A DNA stretch of 43,145 bases from Paracoccus sp. (in: a-proteobacteria) (GCA_030538705.1 JAUNTL010000015.1:1-43145), one strand, 5' to 3'. Numbered from the stretch's first letter, positions 1-8,390 are shown. Notes: generated by a model from the letters alone, not told the origin. Program-made: numbers and translations.

Positions 1-247
1 GCGTCTGGCGTCTGAAACAATCACCCCGCTATGCCACGTAGGCAACGGGTTTTTGATGGATCAAGATCAGAGCAGCGCGGCATCCGGCACCACCTCTGCC
101 TTATCGCGTGCAGCCGTCGGAAAACCCGCCATTGGGGATCACGTCGCGATGCCTGCCGCCACACGGGATCACATCGTGATCATTGCAGCGGCCGCCTGGC
201 GCTCTGGCTCGCCTGACACCCTGACTGATGAGCGCGGGCGATTCCTG
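1..247. other. Stretch downstream of the flagellar operon, no convincing gene
   Basis: This stretch lies 3' of the minus-strand flagellar operon. A plus-strand frame opens at 53 (MMDQDQSS...) but runs antisense into the fliL-like gene, lacks a clear ribosome binding site and resembles no family I know. The stretch contains a perfect dyad, GATCAC-ATC-GTGATC, at about 168-182, and an imperfect relative (GATCACGTCGCGAT) about 30 bases upstream. No rho-independent terminator is evident. Confidence 0.4.
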
Positions 248-736
248 TCACGGTGCATCCTGCCGCGCGATATCCTCGATCAGAACATCCGTCACAATGC
301 CGCCCGAGGCATCGGCCGCGGCAACCTGTAATGCCTCGCGCAGACGGCGCATCCTTGGCTCCGTCGTGAAATTTCCGTCGAACCCGCCGGTATTGGCCTG
401 GATCAGCAGGCCCCGCAGCAAGGCGTCGCGCAGCCGGAACTCCTGACTATAGACCTCCTCCACGCGCGCGGCCGGCATCTCCAGTGTCAGGGTAAGGACC
501 ATCATCCCGGCCAGCCGGTCGCCGCGCATGACCGGGACAAAGAACTGTGACGGAAACCGGAAATGGCTGACCGGCCCGCCAGAGGACGCGGCGGCGACGG
601 GCATAATCGCCCCGTCATCGCCCGCTACCCCGTCCGGGGTGACGGGTGCTGCGGCCCGGCCCAGCCTGTCGCCGGCGATCAGCCCGCCCAGACCCGCGAG
701 AACAAGCACCGCGATCATCACCAGAGGTTTCAGCAT
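248..736 (-). CDS. Flagellar basal body-associated FliL-like protein
   Basis: This 162-residue protein has an N-terminal membrane anchor (about residues 3-22, followed by GDRLGR) and a periplasmic domain of the FliL type. In that domain lie SQFFVPVMRGDRLAGMMVLTLTLE and the C-terminal region with LRDALLRGLL. FliL proteins sit in the inner membrane beside the stator and modulate motor torque. It is the last visible gene of the flagellar operon, 9 bases after flgH. Its start is preceded by GAGGTGATCC, a long match to the 16S rRNA anti-Shine-Dalgarno tail but with short spacing. The divergent FliL family makes the exact name uncertain; the position at the end of the flgB-flgH cluster supports a flagellar role. 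Confidence 0.75.
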   Translation of the reverse strand: MLKPLVMIAVLVLAGLGGLIAGDRLGRAAAPVTPDGVAGDDGAIMPVAAASSGGPVSHFRFPSQFFVPVMRGDRLAGMMVLTLTLEMPAARVEEVYSQEFRLRDALLRGLLIQANTGGFDGNFTTEPRMRRLREALQVAAADASGGIVTDVLIEDIARQDAP

Positions 737-745
737 AGGATCACC

Positions 746-1480
746 TCAATAGGGCAGGATGATATCGGCAATCTGCTGGCCGTAACGCGGCTGCTGGACA
801 TCGCTGATCTGACCGCGCCCGCCATAAGAAATCCGCGCGCCCGCGATACGGTCATAAGCGATCTCGTTGCTGCGGCCGATATCCTCGGGGCGCACGAAAC
901 CCGATACCGTCAGTTCCCGCATTTCGTGATTGACGCGAACCTCCTGACTGCCCTGAATATGAAGCGTTCCGTTGGGCAACCGGTTGATAACCGTTGCCGC
1001 CACCCTGAGCATCAGCTTTTCCCGGCGCGAGACCCCGCCACTGCCCCGATAGGCCGAGGCCGAGCTTGCCTGCGCCAGCGTTGCCATCGTCGCGCCCTCG
1101 GTCATGCGCTTGTCAATGCTTTGTGGCAGACCGCCGAATTCGGGCATTGATACCCGGTCCGAGGCACTGCGGGCGCGGTTCGAACTGTTCGATATCTCGG
1201 CACGGTCGTCGATCTCGATCACCACGGTCAGAATGTCGCCACGGCTTGCCGCGCGGCGGTCACGCACCAGCGAATTGCGCTCCCCCGCCCAGAGCGAGGC
1301 ATCCGATCCGATGCGTTGCGGGCCGGCCGGCAGGTCGAGAACCGGCGTCACCATGGCCTCGAACTCGGGGGTTTGCTGCGGCGCGGTCATGGTCGGCGCG
1401 CGGCCCAGATGGTCGACGCGGTTACAGGCGGACAGCAGCGCAAGCGCCGCAAGGGCAAGAACAAGGCAGCGTGGCATCAT
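746..1480 (-). CDS. flgH: Flagellar L-ring protein FlgH
   Basis: FlgH (244 residues) forms the outer-membrane L ring through which the flagellar rod passes. The N terminus is a lipoprotein signal (LALAALALLSAC, lipid-modified Cys near residue 19). Family motifs follow: SLWAGERNSLVRDRRAASRGDILTVV, the Ser/Asn-rich region after the first strands, and the C-terminal HIQGSQEVRVNHE...SGFVRPEDI block typical of FlgH. The start overlaps the flgA stop (ATGATG overlapping TGA), so translation is probably coupled. The P-ring gene flgI, often beside flgA/flgH, is not in this cluster and must be elsewhere in the genome. Confidence 0.95.
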   Translation of the reverse strand: MMPRCLVLALAALALLSACNRVDHLGRAPTMTAPQQTPEFEAMVTPVLDLPAGPQRIGSDASLWAGERNSLVRDRRAASRGDILTVVIEIDDRAEISNSSNRARSASDRVSMPEFGGLPQSIDKRMTEGATMATLAQASSASAYRGSGGVSRREKLMLRVAATVINRLPNGTLHIQGSQEVRVNHEMRELTVSGFVRPEDIGRSNEIAYDRIAGARISYGGRGQISDVQQPRYGQQIADIILPY

Positions 1481-1908
1481 TTCAGCTCCGTCATAGTGGC
1501 ATTGGCAATCAGCGTGCCATCAGGGGCGACAACGGCCGAGATCGTGCTGCGCGAGGACAGGTTCATCACCCGCACCAGATCCCCGGCCGCCCCCTCGGAC
1601 AATGCACGGCCGGCGGTTTCGATGCGCAAGCCACCGCTGTCGAATGCGATGCGCACCAGTTGATTGCGGCTGACCAGAACCGGCGCACGCAGCGCCCCCG
1701 CCGTCACCGGCCGGCCGGCATAGATGGTCACACGCACCTGCCGGCCGATGGCATGGTCAGGGTCACTGATCCCCGCCGGCGCACCATCCGACCAGACCAG
1801 ATCCGCCGCGGTCAGGATCATGCCCACGGGCAGATCATGGGCCGCGACCAGACCCGCCGACGCCGGCAGCGGACAGAGCATCAGCGCCGCAAGAACAAGG
1901 CCCCGCAT
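1477..1908 (-). CDS. flgA: Flagellar P-ring assembly chaperone FlgA
   Basis: FlgA (143 residues) is a periplasmic chaperone that helps FlgI assemble into the P ring. A short signal peptide (MRGLVLAALMLCPLPASA) is followed by an SAF-type domain with HDLPVGMILTAADLVW and the C-terminal GDLVRVMNLSSRSTISAVV segment characteristic of FlgA. It is the short form lacking the extra N-terminal domain of enterobacterial FlgA. The start codon shares one base with the flgG stop (TGATG), indicating translational coupling within the operon. Confidence 0.93.
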   Translation of the reverse strand: MRGLVLAALMLCPLPASAGLVAAHDLPVGMILTAADLVWSDGAPAGISDPDHAIGRQVRVTIYAGRPVTAGALRAPVLVSRNQLVRIAFDSGGLRIETAGRALSEGAAGDLVRVMNLSSRSTISAVVAPDGTLIANATMTELK

Positions 1909-2693
1909 CAGCGCACCTGCACCGTCGCGCCCAGCATCTGGTCGGCAGCGGTGATGACCTTGGCGTTCAGCTCATATCCGCGCTGCGCCTTGATAAGCTC
2001 GGTGATCTCGCGCACGGGATCGACGGAGCTGTCCTCCAGATATCCTTGACGCAGCGTGCCCAGACCTTCCTGCCCCGGCAGACCAATGATCGCCGGACCA
2101 GAGGCCGTCGTTTCGATGAACAGGTTCGAACCGGTCGCCTCCAGCCCCTTTTCGTTGCTGAAGGCGGCAAGTGTCAGCTGGCCAAGCTGCTCGGGTTCCA
2201 CCCGGTCGCTGAAATAGGCATAGACCTCGCCATCGGCATTGATGGCGATGCTGCGGGTTTCCTCGGGGACGGTGATGCCGGGTGCCACCGCAAAGCCATC
2301 CGAGGTGACGATCTGCCCGTCGGCCGAGCGTTTCAGCGCCCCGTCGCGCGTATAGGCGGCAAGGCCGGACGGCAGCGTCACCTCGATATAGCCATGTCCG
2401 TCGATGGCGATATCCAGATCGCCCCCGGTCTGCGACAGCGCGCCCTGGGCCACATTGATCGTCACGGCCGAGGGTCGCGCGCCCAGACCAAGCTGGATCC
2501 CGGCCGGCACCATCGTGCCATCGGCGGCGGCAATCGTGCCGGGGCGGGTCACCTGCTGATAATGCAGATCGGCGAATTCGGCGCGCCGGGCATTATAGCC
2601 CGTCGTCGACATATTCGCGAGATTGTTGGAAATCACCTCGACGCGGGTCTGTTGCGCGCTCATGCCGGTGGCGGCGATCTGAAGGGCTTTCAT
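1908..2693 (-). CDS. flgG: Flagellar distal rod protein FlgG
   Basis: FlgG (261 residues) builds the distal rod of the flagellar basal body. The N terminus MKALQIAATGMSAQQTRVEVISNNLANMSTTGY carries the rod-protein signature. The central domain includes GDLDIAIDGHGYIEV and YTRDGALKRSADG. The C terminus has the conserved QGYLEDSSVDPVREITELIKAQRGYELNAKVI helix. Length is normal for the family. A GGAG ribosome binding site lies six bases before the ATG. It follows flgF by 11 bases in the same operon. Confidence 0.97.
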   Translation of the reverse strand: MKALQIAATGMSAQQTRVEVISNNLANMSTTGYNARRAEFADLHYQQVTRPGTIAAADGTMVPAGIQLGLGARPSAVTINVAQGALSQTGGDLDIAIDGHGYIEVTLPSGLAAYTRDGALKRSADGQIVTSDGFAVAPGITVPEETRSIAINADGEVYAYFSDRVEPEQLGQLTLAAFSNEKGLEATGSNLFIETTASGPAIIGLPGQEGLGTLRQGYLEDSSVDPVREITELIKAQRGYELNAKVITAADQMLGATVQVR

Positions 2694-2704
2694 CGGTTTC
2701 TCCG

Positions 2705-3421
2705 TTATCGGGTCAGGGCCGAGATCGTGTCACGGATGCGCCTGTCCTCGCGGTCCATCAGCGCCTGCCCCATCTCAAAGGCGCGCTGCACCTCGATCAT
2801 GCGGGTCACCTCGGCAATCGGGTTGACGTTCGAGCTTTCGAGATAGCCCTGGCGGATGCCGGCCTCGGGCGCGGGTTCCAGAACGGCGGGGGCGGCAAAC
2901 AGCGTGCCGGCGGCGCGGGTCATCAGCTCCGGCGGGGGCGGGGCGAATATGCCGATGCGGCCGACCTGCCCGCCATCGGCCGAGATCGTGCCATCGGATC
3001 CCACAGCAATGACCGCCGCGCCGGGCGGGATCGTGACCGGGGTCTGCCCCTCGTCCAGCAGGCGGTAACCGTCGGGCGTGATCAGCTCTCCCTCGGGTGT
3101 CGGCATAAAGGCACCGGCGCGGGTGATGCGCGTGCCCTCGGGCGTCTCGACGGCGAAAAAACCCGCCCCGTCAATTGCCAGATCCCATACCCCGCCGGTC
3201 CGGGTCATCCCCGCCTGACCAAGATCGACGACACGGCCATGCGCATGCCCCATCGACAGCGCATCGCGTCCGCGGCCGGTCGGGGCAAGATATTCGGCAA
3301 AGACGACGCCCTCGCGGCGGAAACCGTTTGTGTCGGCGTTGGCGATATTATTGGCGATGACCTGCATCTCGCGCATCAGGCCGGATTGGCGGGTCAGGCT
3401 GGCATAGATCGCGTTATCCAT
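2705..3421 (-). CDS. flgF: Flagellar proximal rod protein FlgF
   Basis: FlgF (238 residues) is a proximal rod component. The start is placed at MDNAIYASLTRQSGLMREMQVIANNIANADTNGF, because everything upstream in this frame overlaps fliQ and does not resemble FlgF. The central domain has WDLAIDGAGFFAVETPEGTRITRAGAF, and the C terminus has QGYLESSNVNPIAEVTRMIEVQRAFE, parallel to the flgG product. The ATG shares one base with the fliQ stop (TGATG), so the two are probably translationally coupled. Confidence 0.96.
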   Translation of the reverse strand: MDNAIYASLTRQSGLMREMQVIANNIANADTNGFRREGVVFAEYLAPTGRGRDALSMGHAHGRVVDLGQAGMTRTGGVWDLAIDGAGFFAVETPEGTRITRAGAFMPTPEGELITPDGYRLLDEGQTPVTIPPGAAVIAVGSDGTISADGGQVGRIGIFAPPPPELMTRAAGTLFAAPAVLEPAPEAGIRQGYLESSNVNPIAEVTRMIEVQRAFEMGQALMDREDRRIRDTISALTR

Positions 3422-3690
3422 CAGTATCCCCCCGCCATCAGCGGCACCAGACTGTCGGCAAAGAACCCCGCCAGGATCGCGGTCATAAAGCTCATCGAGA
3501 CCCAGAACACCGCCAGCATCAGCCCGATCTTGGGCACAAAGGTCAGCGTCATTTCCTGCACCGAGGTCAGCGCCTGAAACAGCCCGATCAGCACCCCTGT
3601 CACCAGCGCAACCGCCAAGAGCGGCGCGGCCATGCGCACAGCGATCCACAACGCCTGGCGGGTCAGGTCAAAGATCAGGTTCTCATCCAT
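3421..3690 (-). CDS. fliQ: Flagellar export apparatus protein FliQ
   Basis: FliQ (89 residues) is a small membrane subunit of the flagellar type III export gate. The start is MDENLIFDLTRQALWIAV; two hydrophobic helices follow (about residues 13-38 and 51-75) around the short polar SVQEMTLTFVPKI loop that is diagnostic of the FliQ/SctS family. It is inserted between the rod genes fliE and flgF, an order I recall as usual for Rhodobacterales. The gap to fliE is one base. Confidence 0.95.
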   Translation of the reverse strand: MDENLIFDLTRQALWIAVRMAAPLLAVALVTGVLIGLFQALTSVQEMTLTFVPKIGLMLAVFWVSMSFMTAILAGFFADSLVPLMAGGY

Positions 3691-3691
3691 G

Positions 3692-3970
3692 TCACACCGG
3701 CATCCGCAGGATTTCCTGATAGGCCTCGACGACCTTGTCGCGGATCGCCACCGCGACATCGAGCGCCAGTTCGGCCTCGGTCAGCGACTGGACGAGGGCA
3801 TGGGTCTCGACCGTGCCGGACATGGCCCCGATGGCATTTTCATCGGCCGCGCTCATCACCTGTTCGAACGCGCGGGCCGCGGCGGTGACACCGCCCGCCC
3901 CGCCGCCGGCGGGTGGTATCGTATCGCGGTTGCGCAGGTATTGCGTGGCGGCATGGGTTGCGTCGATCAT
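3692..3970 (-). CDS. fliE: Flagellar hook-basal body protein FliE
   Basis: FliE (92 residues) joins the MS ring to the proximal rod and is needed early for rod export. The family C terminus is clear: AMSGTVETHALVQSLTEAELALDVAVAIRDKVVEAYQEILRMPV. The N-terminal 30 residues are a variable Gly/Ala-rich region. It lies between flgC and fliQ in the operon, with short gaps on both sides. Confidence 0.94.
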   Translation of the reverse strand: MIDATHAATQYLRNRDTIPPAGGGAGGVTAAARAFEQVMSAADENAIGAMSGTVETHALVQSLTEAELALDVAVAIRDKVVEAYQEILRMPV

Positions 3971-3981
3971 CGCCGGTCTCC

Positions 3982-4374
3982 TCAGCGGCGCAGCAGGTCA
4001 AGCAACGAGGCCGACATCTGCCGCGATTGTTCAAAGATGCGCAGATTCGCCTCATAGCTGCGGCCGGCCTCGCGCGCGTCGGCCATCTCGGTGATCAGAT
4101 CGACGTTCGAGCCGTCGTAGAAACCATCCGCGTCCGCGAGCGGATGCGCAGGATCGTGAACACGCGCCAGCACCGAGCGATCAAGAAAGGGACGCGAGGC
4201 CGCCACCATTCCCGTCGTGCGGCCGGACTGCATCACGGCATCAAAGCTGACCAGCTTGCGGCGATATCCGGGGGTATCGGCATTGGCGATATTTTCCGAA
4301 ACATGGCGCAGCCGGTCGGCCTGTGCGCGCATGCCTGTGGCGGCGATGCGGGTGGCGGTGACGGTCTGATCCAT
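3982..4374 (-). CDS. flgC: Flagellar proximal rod protein FlgC
   Basis: FlgC (130 residues) is a proximal rod protein. The N-terminal ATRIAATGMRAQADRLRHVSENIANADTPGYRRK motif is the rod/hook signature. The C-terminal GSNVDLITEMADAREAGRSYEANLRIFEQSRQM block is specific to FlgC. It starts two bases after the flgB stop, and the length is normal for the family. Confidence 0.96.
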   Translation of the reverse strand: MDQTVTATRIAATGMRAQADRLRHVSENIANADTPGYRRKLVSFDAVMQSGRTTGMVAASRPFLDRSVLARVHDPAHPLADADGFYDGSNVDLITEMADAREAGRSYEANLRIFEQSRQMSASLLDLLRR

Positions 4375-4376
4375 CC

Positions 4377-4766
4377 TCAGCCCCGCCGGCCGGCCGCGCT
4401 GCGCATCAGCCCAAGCGCGGATTTATAGATCGCCACCGACAGATCATGTTCACGTTTGACCTCGGCCGATTTCACCATTTCGGCCTCAAGCGAGACCGAG
4501 TTTCCATTGGGCGCCCGTCCGCCCTCATCCTCGCGCAGGCGGGCGGTGGCGGTGGCGGCCGGCATCGCGGCCAGATGCCCCGGCCGTGTCGCCCGCATCA
4601 ACACCGCCCCACTGTGGCGATAGGTCTCGGCAAAAGGCCGGGCGTCGCGGGCGCGGAACCCCGGCGTGTCGGCATTGGCGACATTGCCCGCAACGATGCG
4701 GGCGCGCTGCGCGGCATGACCCGTCAGCGCCTGCGCCATGCGGATCGTATCGAGTTTTTCCAACAA
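4377..4766 (-). CDS. flgB: Flagellar proximal rod protein FlgB
   Basis: FlgB (129 residues) is the first gene of the rod operon. It shows HAAQRARIVAGNVANADTPGFRARD near the N terminus and NSVSLEAEMVKSAEVKREHDLSVAIYKSALGLMR at the C terminus, both typical of FlgB. The reading frame opens with two TTG codons. I place the start at the first (4764-4766), because an AGGAG ribosome binding site sits eight bases upstream (4775-4779). No ATG occurs before the conserved region. The divergent fliI gene also appears to start with TTG. Confidence 0.92.
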   Translation of the reverse strand: MLEKLDTIRMAQALTGHAAQRARIVAGNVANADTPGFRARDARPFAETYRHSGAVLMRATRPGHLAAMPAATATARLREDEGGRAPNGNSVSLEAEMVKSAEVKREHDLSVAIYKSALGLMRSAAGRRG

Positions 4767-4865
4767 AGAGGCTTCTCCTCTGCTGCGATAAACCCGGTCT
4801 TAACCCCAACAGGTTTAGAAACCGTTTCCAGCGGCAGATTTTCCGAACCGGGAAAGGGCAGGAAA
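4767..4865. promoter_or_regulatory. Divergent flgB / fliI intergenic region
   Basis: This 99-base region must contain the promoters of both the minus-strand flagellar operon and fliI. It carries one TTAACC (4800-4805), which matches a half-site of the alphaproteobacterial cell-cycle and flagellar regulator CtrA. I see no full TTAA-N7-TTAA site, so CtrA control is only a possibility. No convincing -10/-35 pair is visible. Confidence 0.35.
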
Positions 4866-6176
4866 TTGGATAAATTTGAATCGATCGCAGCGCGGATCGG
4901 GCAATTGCGGCCGGCACGCTATTTCGGCACCGTCACCGGCATCGGCGCAGGGCTGGTGCGGGTTGCAGGGCTGGGCGCACATGCGGCAATCGGGGATCGG
5001 GTGGCCCTGGATTGCGACGGGCCGGCGGGCGAGGTCGTCGCACTGGATCGCGATCACGCCCATGTTCTGCCCGAATCATCCGTCGACGGCCTGTCGGTCG
5101 GCGCCCCGGCAGAACTGCTTTTCGCGCCCCGTCTGGCGCCATGCGACGGCTGGATCGGGCGCATCGTCGACCCTCTGGGCCGGCCGCTTGACGGGCGCGC
5201 GCTGCCGCAGGGGCGCACAAGGCGGGAATATGATGCCCGGCCGCCGGCGGCCGTCACCCGCAAACGACTGGGGGCACGGCTGGACACCGGGCTGGCGGTG
5301 TTCGACACATTGCTGCCGGTCGTGCGCGGCCAGCGTATCGGGCTGTTCGCGGGGTCCGGCGTCGGCAAATCGACCCTGTTGTCCAAGCTGGCGCGCGGGA
5401 TCACGGCCGATGTCGTCGTCATCGCCCTGATCGGCGAGCGCGGACGCGAGCTGCGCGAGTTCACCGAGGATGTGCTTGGCCCCGAAGGCATGGCGCGTGC
5501 CGTCGTCATCGCCGCCACCTCGGACGAATCACCGCTGATCCGCCGGCGCTGCGCCGGTGCTGCCATGGCCGTGGCCGAGCATTTCCGCGACCGTGGGCAC
5601 CATGTGCTGCTGCTGGCCGATTCCCTGACCCGATTCGCCGAGGCCCATCGTGAAATCGCCCTCGCCGCGGGTGAACACGCATCCAGCCGCGGGTTTCCGC
5701 CCTCGACCGCGCATCTGATCATGTCGCTGGCCGAGCGCGCCGGTCCCGGTGCCCAGGGGGCGGGGGACATCACCGCGATCTTCAGCGTGCTGGTCGCGGG
5801 ATCCGATATGGATGAACCCATCGCCGATATCACGCGCGGGGTGCTGGACGGCCATATCGTCCTTGACCGCGCCATCGCCGAGCGCGGGCGGTTTCCGGCC
5901 GTCGATGTGCTGCGTTCGGTCTCGCGGGCCTTGCCGGGGGCGGCGGATGCGGCGGAAAACGCGCTGATCGGACGGGCACGCGCCGCGCTTGGATCTTATG
6001 CGGAATCCGAACTGATGATTCGCGCCGGTCTCTATGCGCCGGGTGCCGATCCCGCCCTGGACGAGGCCGTGCGGCTTTACCCCGGTCTGGACGCCTTTGT
6101 CGCAACGGACAGTCCCGGCGGATGCGCGGACAGCTTTGCCGCCCTGTCGCGGGCGCTGCGCCCGGCGCGGCCATAG
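4866..6176 (+). CDS. fliI: Flagellar export ATPase FliI
   Basis: FliI (436 residues) is the hexameric ATPase that unfolds and delivers flagellar export substrates. It has the N-terminal beta-barrel domain, then the nucleotide-binding domain with Walker A AGSGVGKST (residues 162-170), VVIALIGERGRELREF, and Walker B HHVLLLADSLTRFAEAHREI. SSRGFPPSTAH and the C-terminal RGVLDGHIVLDRAIAERGRFPAVDVLRSVSR follow. I place the start at TTG 4866, with the GC-rich ribosome binding site GGGCAGGA just upstream. Further upstream the frame loses all similarity and overlaps flgB. Only this start gives the family length of about 440 residues. Confidence 0.95.
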   Translation: MDKFESIAARIGQLRPARYFGTVTGIGAGLVRVAGLGAHAAIGDRVALDCDGPAGEVVALDRDHAHVLPESSVDGLSVGAPAELLFAPRLAPCDGWIGRIVDPLGRPLDGRALPQGRTRREYDARPPAAVTRKRLGARLDTGLAVFDTLLPVVRGQRIGLFAGSGVGKSTLLSKLARGITADVVVIALIGERGRELREFTEDVLGPEGMARAVVIAATSDESPLIRRRCAGAAMAVAEHFRDRGHHVLLLADSLTRFAEAHREIALAAGEHASSRGFPPSTAHLIMSLAERAGPGAQGAGDITAIFSVLVAGSDMDEPIADITRGVLDGHIVLDRAIAERGRFPAVDVLRSVSRALPGAADAAENALIGRARAALGSYAESELMIRAGLYAPGADPALDEAVRLYPGLDAFVATDSPGGCADSFAALSRALRPARP

Positions 6177-6299
6177 CGGGATCGCCGTGAACTTTACCGG
6201 GCCTCTGGAACCCAAAGCGATTGCTCAATGTTATTCCGTGGTCGGATTGCGGTTTCACCGCGGATTTTGCACCTTGCCGTGACGTCTAGGAAATCGCCC

Positions 6300-7028
6300 G
6301 TGGCCCTTTCAGAATATTTCATCCGCTACCTCGAACAACGCGATACGCTGAGCGAGGACGAACGGCGCCGGCTGGCGGCGATCAAGACCCGCCATGTCAG
6401 CTTTGCCCCCGGCGAGGTGATCGTGGCGCGCGATGTCGAGGTCACCGAAAGCTGCCTGATGCTGGGGGGCATGTCGGCGCGGGTCCATGACCTTGGCCGG
6501 GGCGGCGAGCGGGTGATCACCGCATTGCATGTGCCCGGCGATTTCGTCGATCTGCACGGCTTTGTGCTGGCCGGGCTGGAGCATAAGGTGATCGCCGTCG
6601 GCCATGCCGAGGTCGAATTCGTCAGCCACGATCAGCTGCGTGAAATCACCAATGAATGGGCGCATCTGACGCGCCTGTTGTGGATGTCCACCACGATCGA
6701 CGCGGCCATTCACCGCCAATGGCTGGTCGCGGCGGCCTCGCTGCGCTCCAGCGCCCATCTCGCGCATCTTCTGTGCGAAATTTATACCCGGCTCAACTCT
6801 GTGGGCGCGGCACAGGAACATCATTTCTCGCTGCCGCTGCTGCAACGCGATCTGGCGAATATCCTTGGCTACTCGCCGATCCATATCAACCGCGCTGTGC
6901 GCGACCTGCGCGAGCGCGGGCTGATCCGCTGGACCGGAAACGAGATCCGGATCCTCGACTGGCCGGGGCTGGTGGCGCTGGCGCGGTTCAGGACCGATTA
7001 CCTCGATATGGAAAAACTGCGGCGCTAG
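6300..7028 (+). CDS. Crp/Fnr-family transcriptional regulator
   Basis: This 242-residue protein has an N-terminal cyclic-nucleotide-binding-like beta barrel (VSFAPGEVIVARDVEVTESCLMLGGMSARV, then GDFVDLHGFVL), a long dimerisation helix and a C-terminal winged helix. The helix-turn-helix is LLQRDLANILGYSPIHINRAVRDLRERGLI (about residues 186-215). It has only two cysteines, far from the four-Cys pattern of Fnr, so it is unlikely to bind an Fe-S cluster; its effector is unknown. The start is the GTG at 6300, with TAGGAAA seven bases upstream. An in-frame ATG at 6228 would add an unconserved tail. Target genes cannot be read from the sequence. Confidence 0.88.
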   Translation: MALSEYFIRYLEQRDTLSEDERRRLAAIKTRHVSFAPGEVIVARDVEVTESCLMLGGMSARVHDLGRGGERVITALHVPGDFVDLHGFVLAGLEHKVIAVGHAEVEFVSHDQLREITNEWAHLTRLLWMSTTIDAAIHRQWLVAAASLRSSAHLAHLLCEIYTRLNSVGAAQEHHFSLPLLQRDLANILGYSPIHINRAVRDLRERGLIRWTGNEIRILDWPGLVALARFRTDYLDMEKLRR

Positions 7029-7033
7029 GCGGC

Positions 7034-7057
7034 AGCCGCAGATAATCACCGCTGCGG
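7034..7057. terminator. Possible hairpin between convergent genes
   Basis: GCCGCAG and CTGCGGC form a 7-bp stem with a 10-base loop, immediately after the Crp/Fnr stop and between two convergent genes. There is no U-tract on either strand, so its action as an intrinsic terminator is uncertain. Confidence 0.3.
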
Positions 7058-7110
7058 CAGGGCCTGTTTCCGGGGGCCGGAGACCTGCGGATTTCGGCAA
7101 GGGCCGGCCA

Positions 7111-8388
7111 TTACTCGCACAGGCGCCAATCGTTCTTACGGGTCATGATGTCGAAATGCAGATGATCATCATGCGCCGCGTTGGAGCCGGGGCCGAGAAC
7201 CGTCGTGAAATAAAGACAGCCGGCATGGTGGAGCGTCTTTTGCAGCGCCTCATCAAGGGTGCCTGTGCCGTCGCGCGGGGCAATGGCAATCTCGCGCCCG
7301 TCCGAGAGTTGCAGCGCACTCAGGTCAAACGCATTGCCAAGCGCATGCTCTGACAGCCGCGCCTGCCCGGTTCCGACCCGCGCCCGGCACTGATAGGTCG
7401 AGCCGGGGATCAATGCGGTGATGCGCGGCGCGCCGGACAGCTGAGCGGCGGCGGGCAAGGCGAAATCGCGCGCCCATCGCGCCAGCCGGCGCGCGGTGTC
7501 GCATCGCATGACCGCGCCGCCGGCGATGGATAGGCCGGGCTGAACGGCCGTGATGTTCAGCGGGCGTGCGATGCCGCAATCGCGATCCTCTTCATCCGCG
7601 ATGGCGGGCAGTTCCTGATATTCCACACCCAGCATGAACAGGCCCAGAAGGCAGGACTGATAGGTGAAATCATCCTCGGCCAGCAATTGCCAGGCGGGCG
7701 GCCCGGCGGCTGCGTCAGCCGCAGCATGTGCAGACGCGGCGCGCGCATCATCAGCGGGCTGCGGCCCGTCATCTGTGGCGGATACAGCCTGCGGATCTGC
7801 GCCTGCATCGGACGGCATATCCTCACCCGGCCCCGGATCACCACGATCAGCAGCGGATCCGTCATCCGCTGCCGTCCCGCCGGCGTTCTCGGCATCGGGC
7901 TGCGGTCCGTCACTGTCACTGTCGCTGTCGCTGTCACCGGTATCGTCCGCCGCGTTATCATCCGCCGCCGCTGTCGCGGAAATATTGGCGGCATCGGGCC
8001 GCGCCGCCGGGGGCCGGCTGCCGGACGGCGCCTCGCCCGTTTCTGCGGGCGCGGATGATACCGGCGCCGGTTCGGGACCACGCGCAGGGTCCGGCTTTGC
8101 CGCAGAAGGGTCATCCGCCCCGCCCATCGCATCCGCCTGACCGGCGGAAGGCTGACCCGTCGCCGCGGCGGGAGCGGGGCGGGGAACGGGCGCCTCGCCG
8201 CCCGGCAGGGGCCGCCGGGCAGGCACCGCCCCGTCCGCCACCGGCGCGCTGATCGGGGGCTTTTCCGGCGGGCGTGATATCGGGGCCGGCGCAGCAGATG
8301 TCGCCAGATCGCTTTGCTGTGCAGCCAGGGCCGAACAGCTTACCAGCGTCAGGATCAGCGCAGACCGCGATGCCGCGCCGGGTCTCAC
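7111..8388 (-). CDS. Extensin-like C-terminal domain protein, secreted, with long disordered linker
   Basis: This 425-residue protein has a signal peptide (about residues 1-22), then roughly 210 residues of Pro/Ala/Asp/Gly-rich low complexity, including a short Ser-Asp repeat. The C-terminal extensin-like domain (about 240-425) has four or more conserved cysteines. It carries SEHALGNAFDLSAL and HDDHLHFDI, which resemble the zinc ligands of LAS-type peptidoglycan peptidases. A role in cell-wall peptide hydrolysis is inferred from that fold resemblance. It follows the L,D-transpeptidase gene by two bases, so the pair probably acts together on peptidoglycan. The linker probably spans the periplasm or interacts with the wall. 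Confidence 0.85.
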   Translation of the reverse strand: MRPGAASRSALILTLVSCSALAAQQSDLATSAAPAPISRPPEKPPISAPVADGAVPARRPLPGGEAPVPRPAPAAATGQPSAGQADAMGGADDPSAAKPDPARGPEPAPVSSAPAETGEAPSGSRPPAARPDAANISATAAADDNAADDTGDSDSDSDSDGPQPDAENAGGTAADDGSAADRGDPGPGEDMPSDAGADPQAVSATDDGPQPADDARAASAHAAADAAAGPPAWQLLAEDDFTYQSCLLGLFMLGVEYQELPAIADEEDRDCGIARPLNITAVQPGLSIAGGAVMRCDTARRLARWARDFALPAAAQLSGAPRITALIPGSTYQCRARVGTGQARLSEHALGNAFDLSALQLSDGREIAIAPRDGTGTLDEALQKTLHHAGCLYFTTVLGPGSNAAHDDHLHFDIMTRKNDWRLCE

Positions 8389-8390
8389 GA

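Noticed and set aside
53..331. Plus-strand frame MMDQDQSSAASGTTSALS...
   Set aside because: It has no ribosome binding site, overlaps the fliL-like gene antisense and has no recognisable family.
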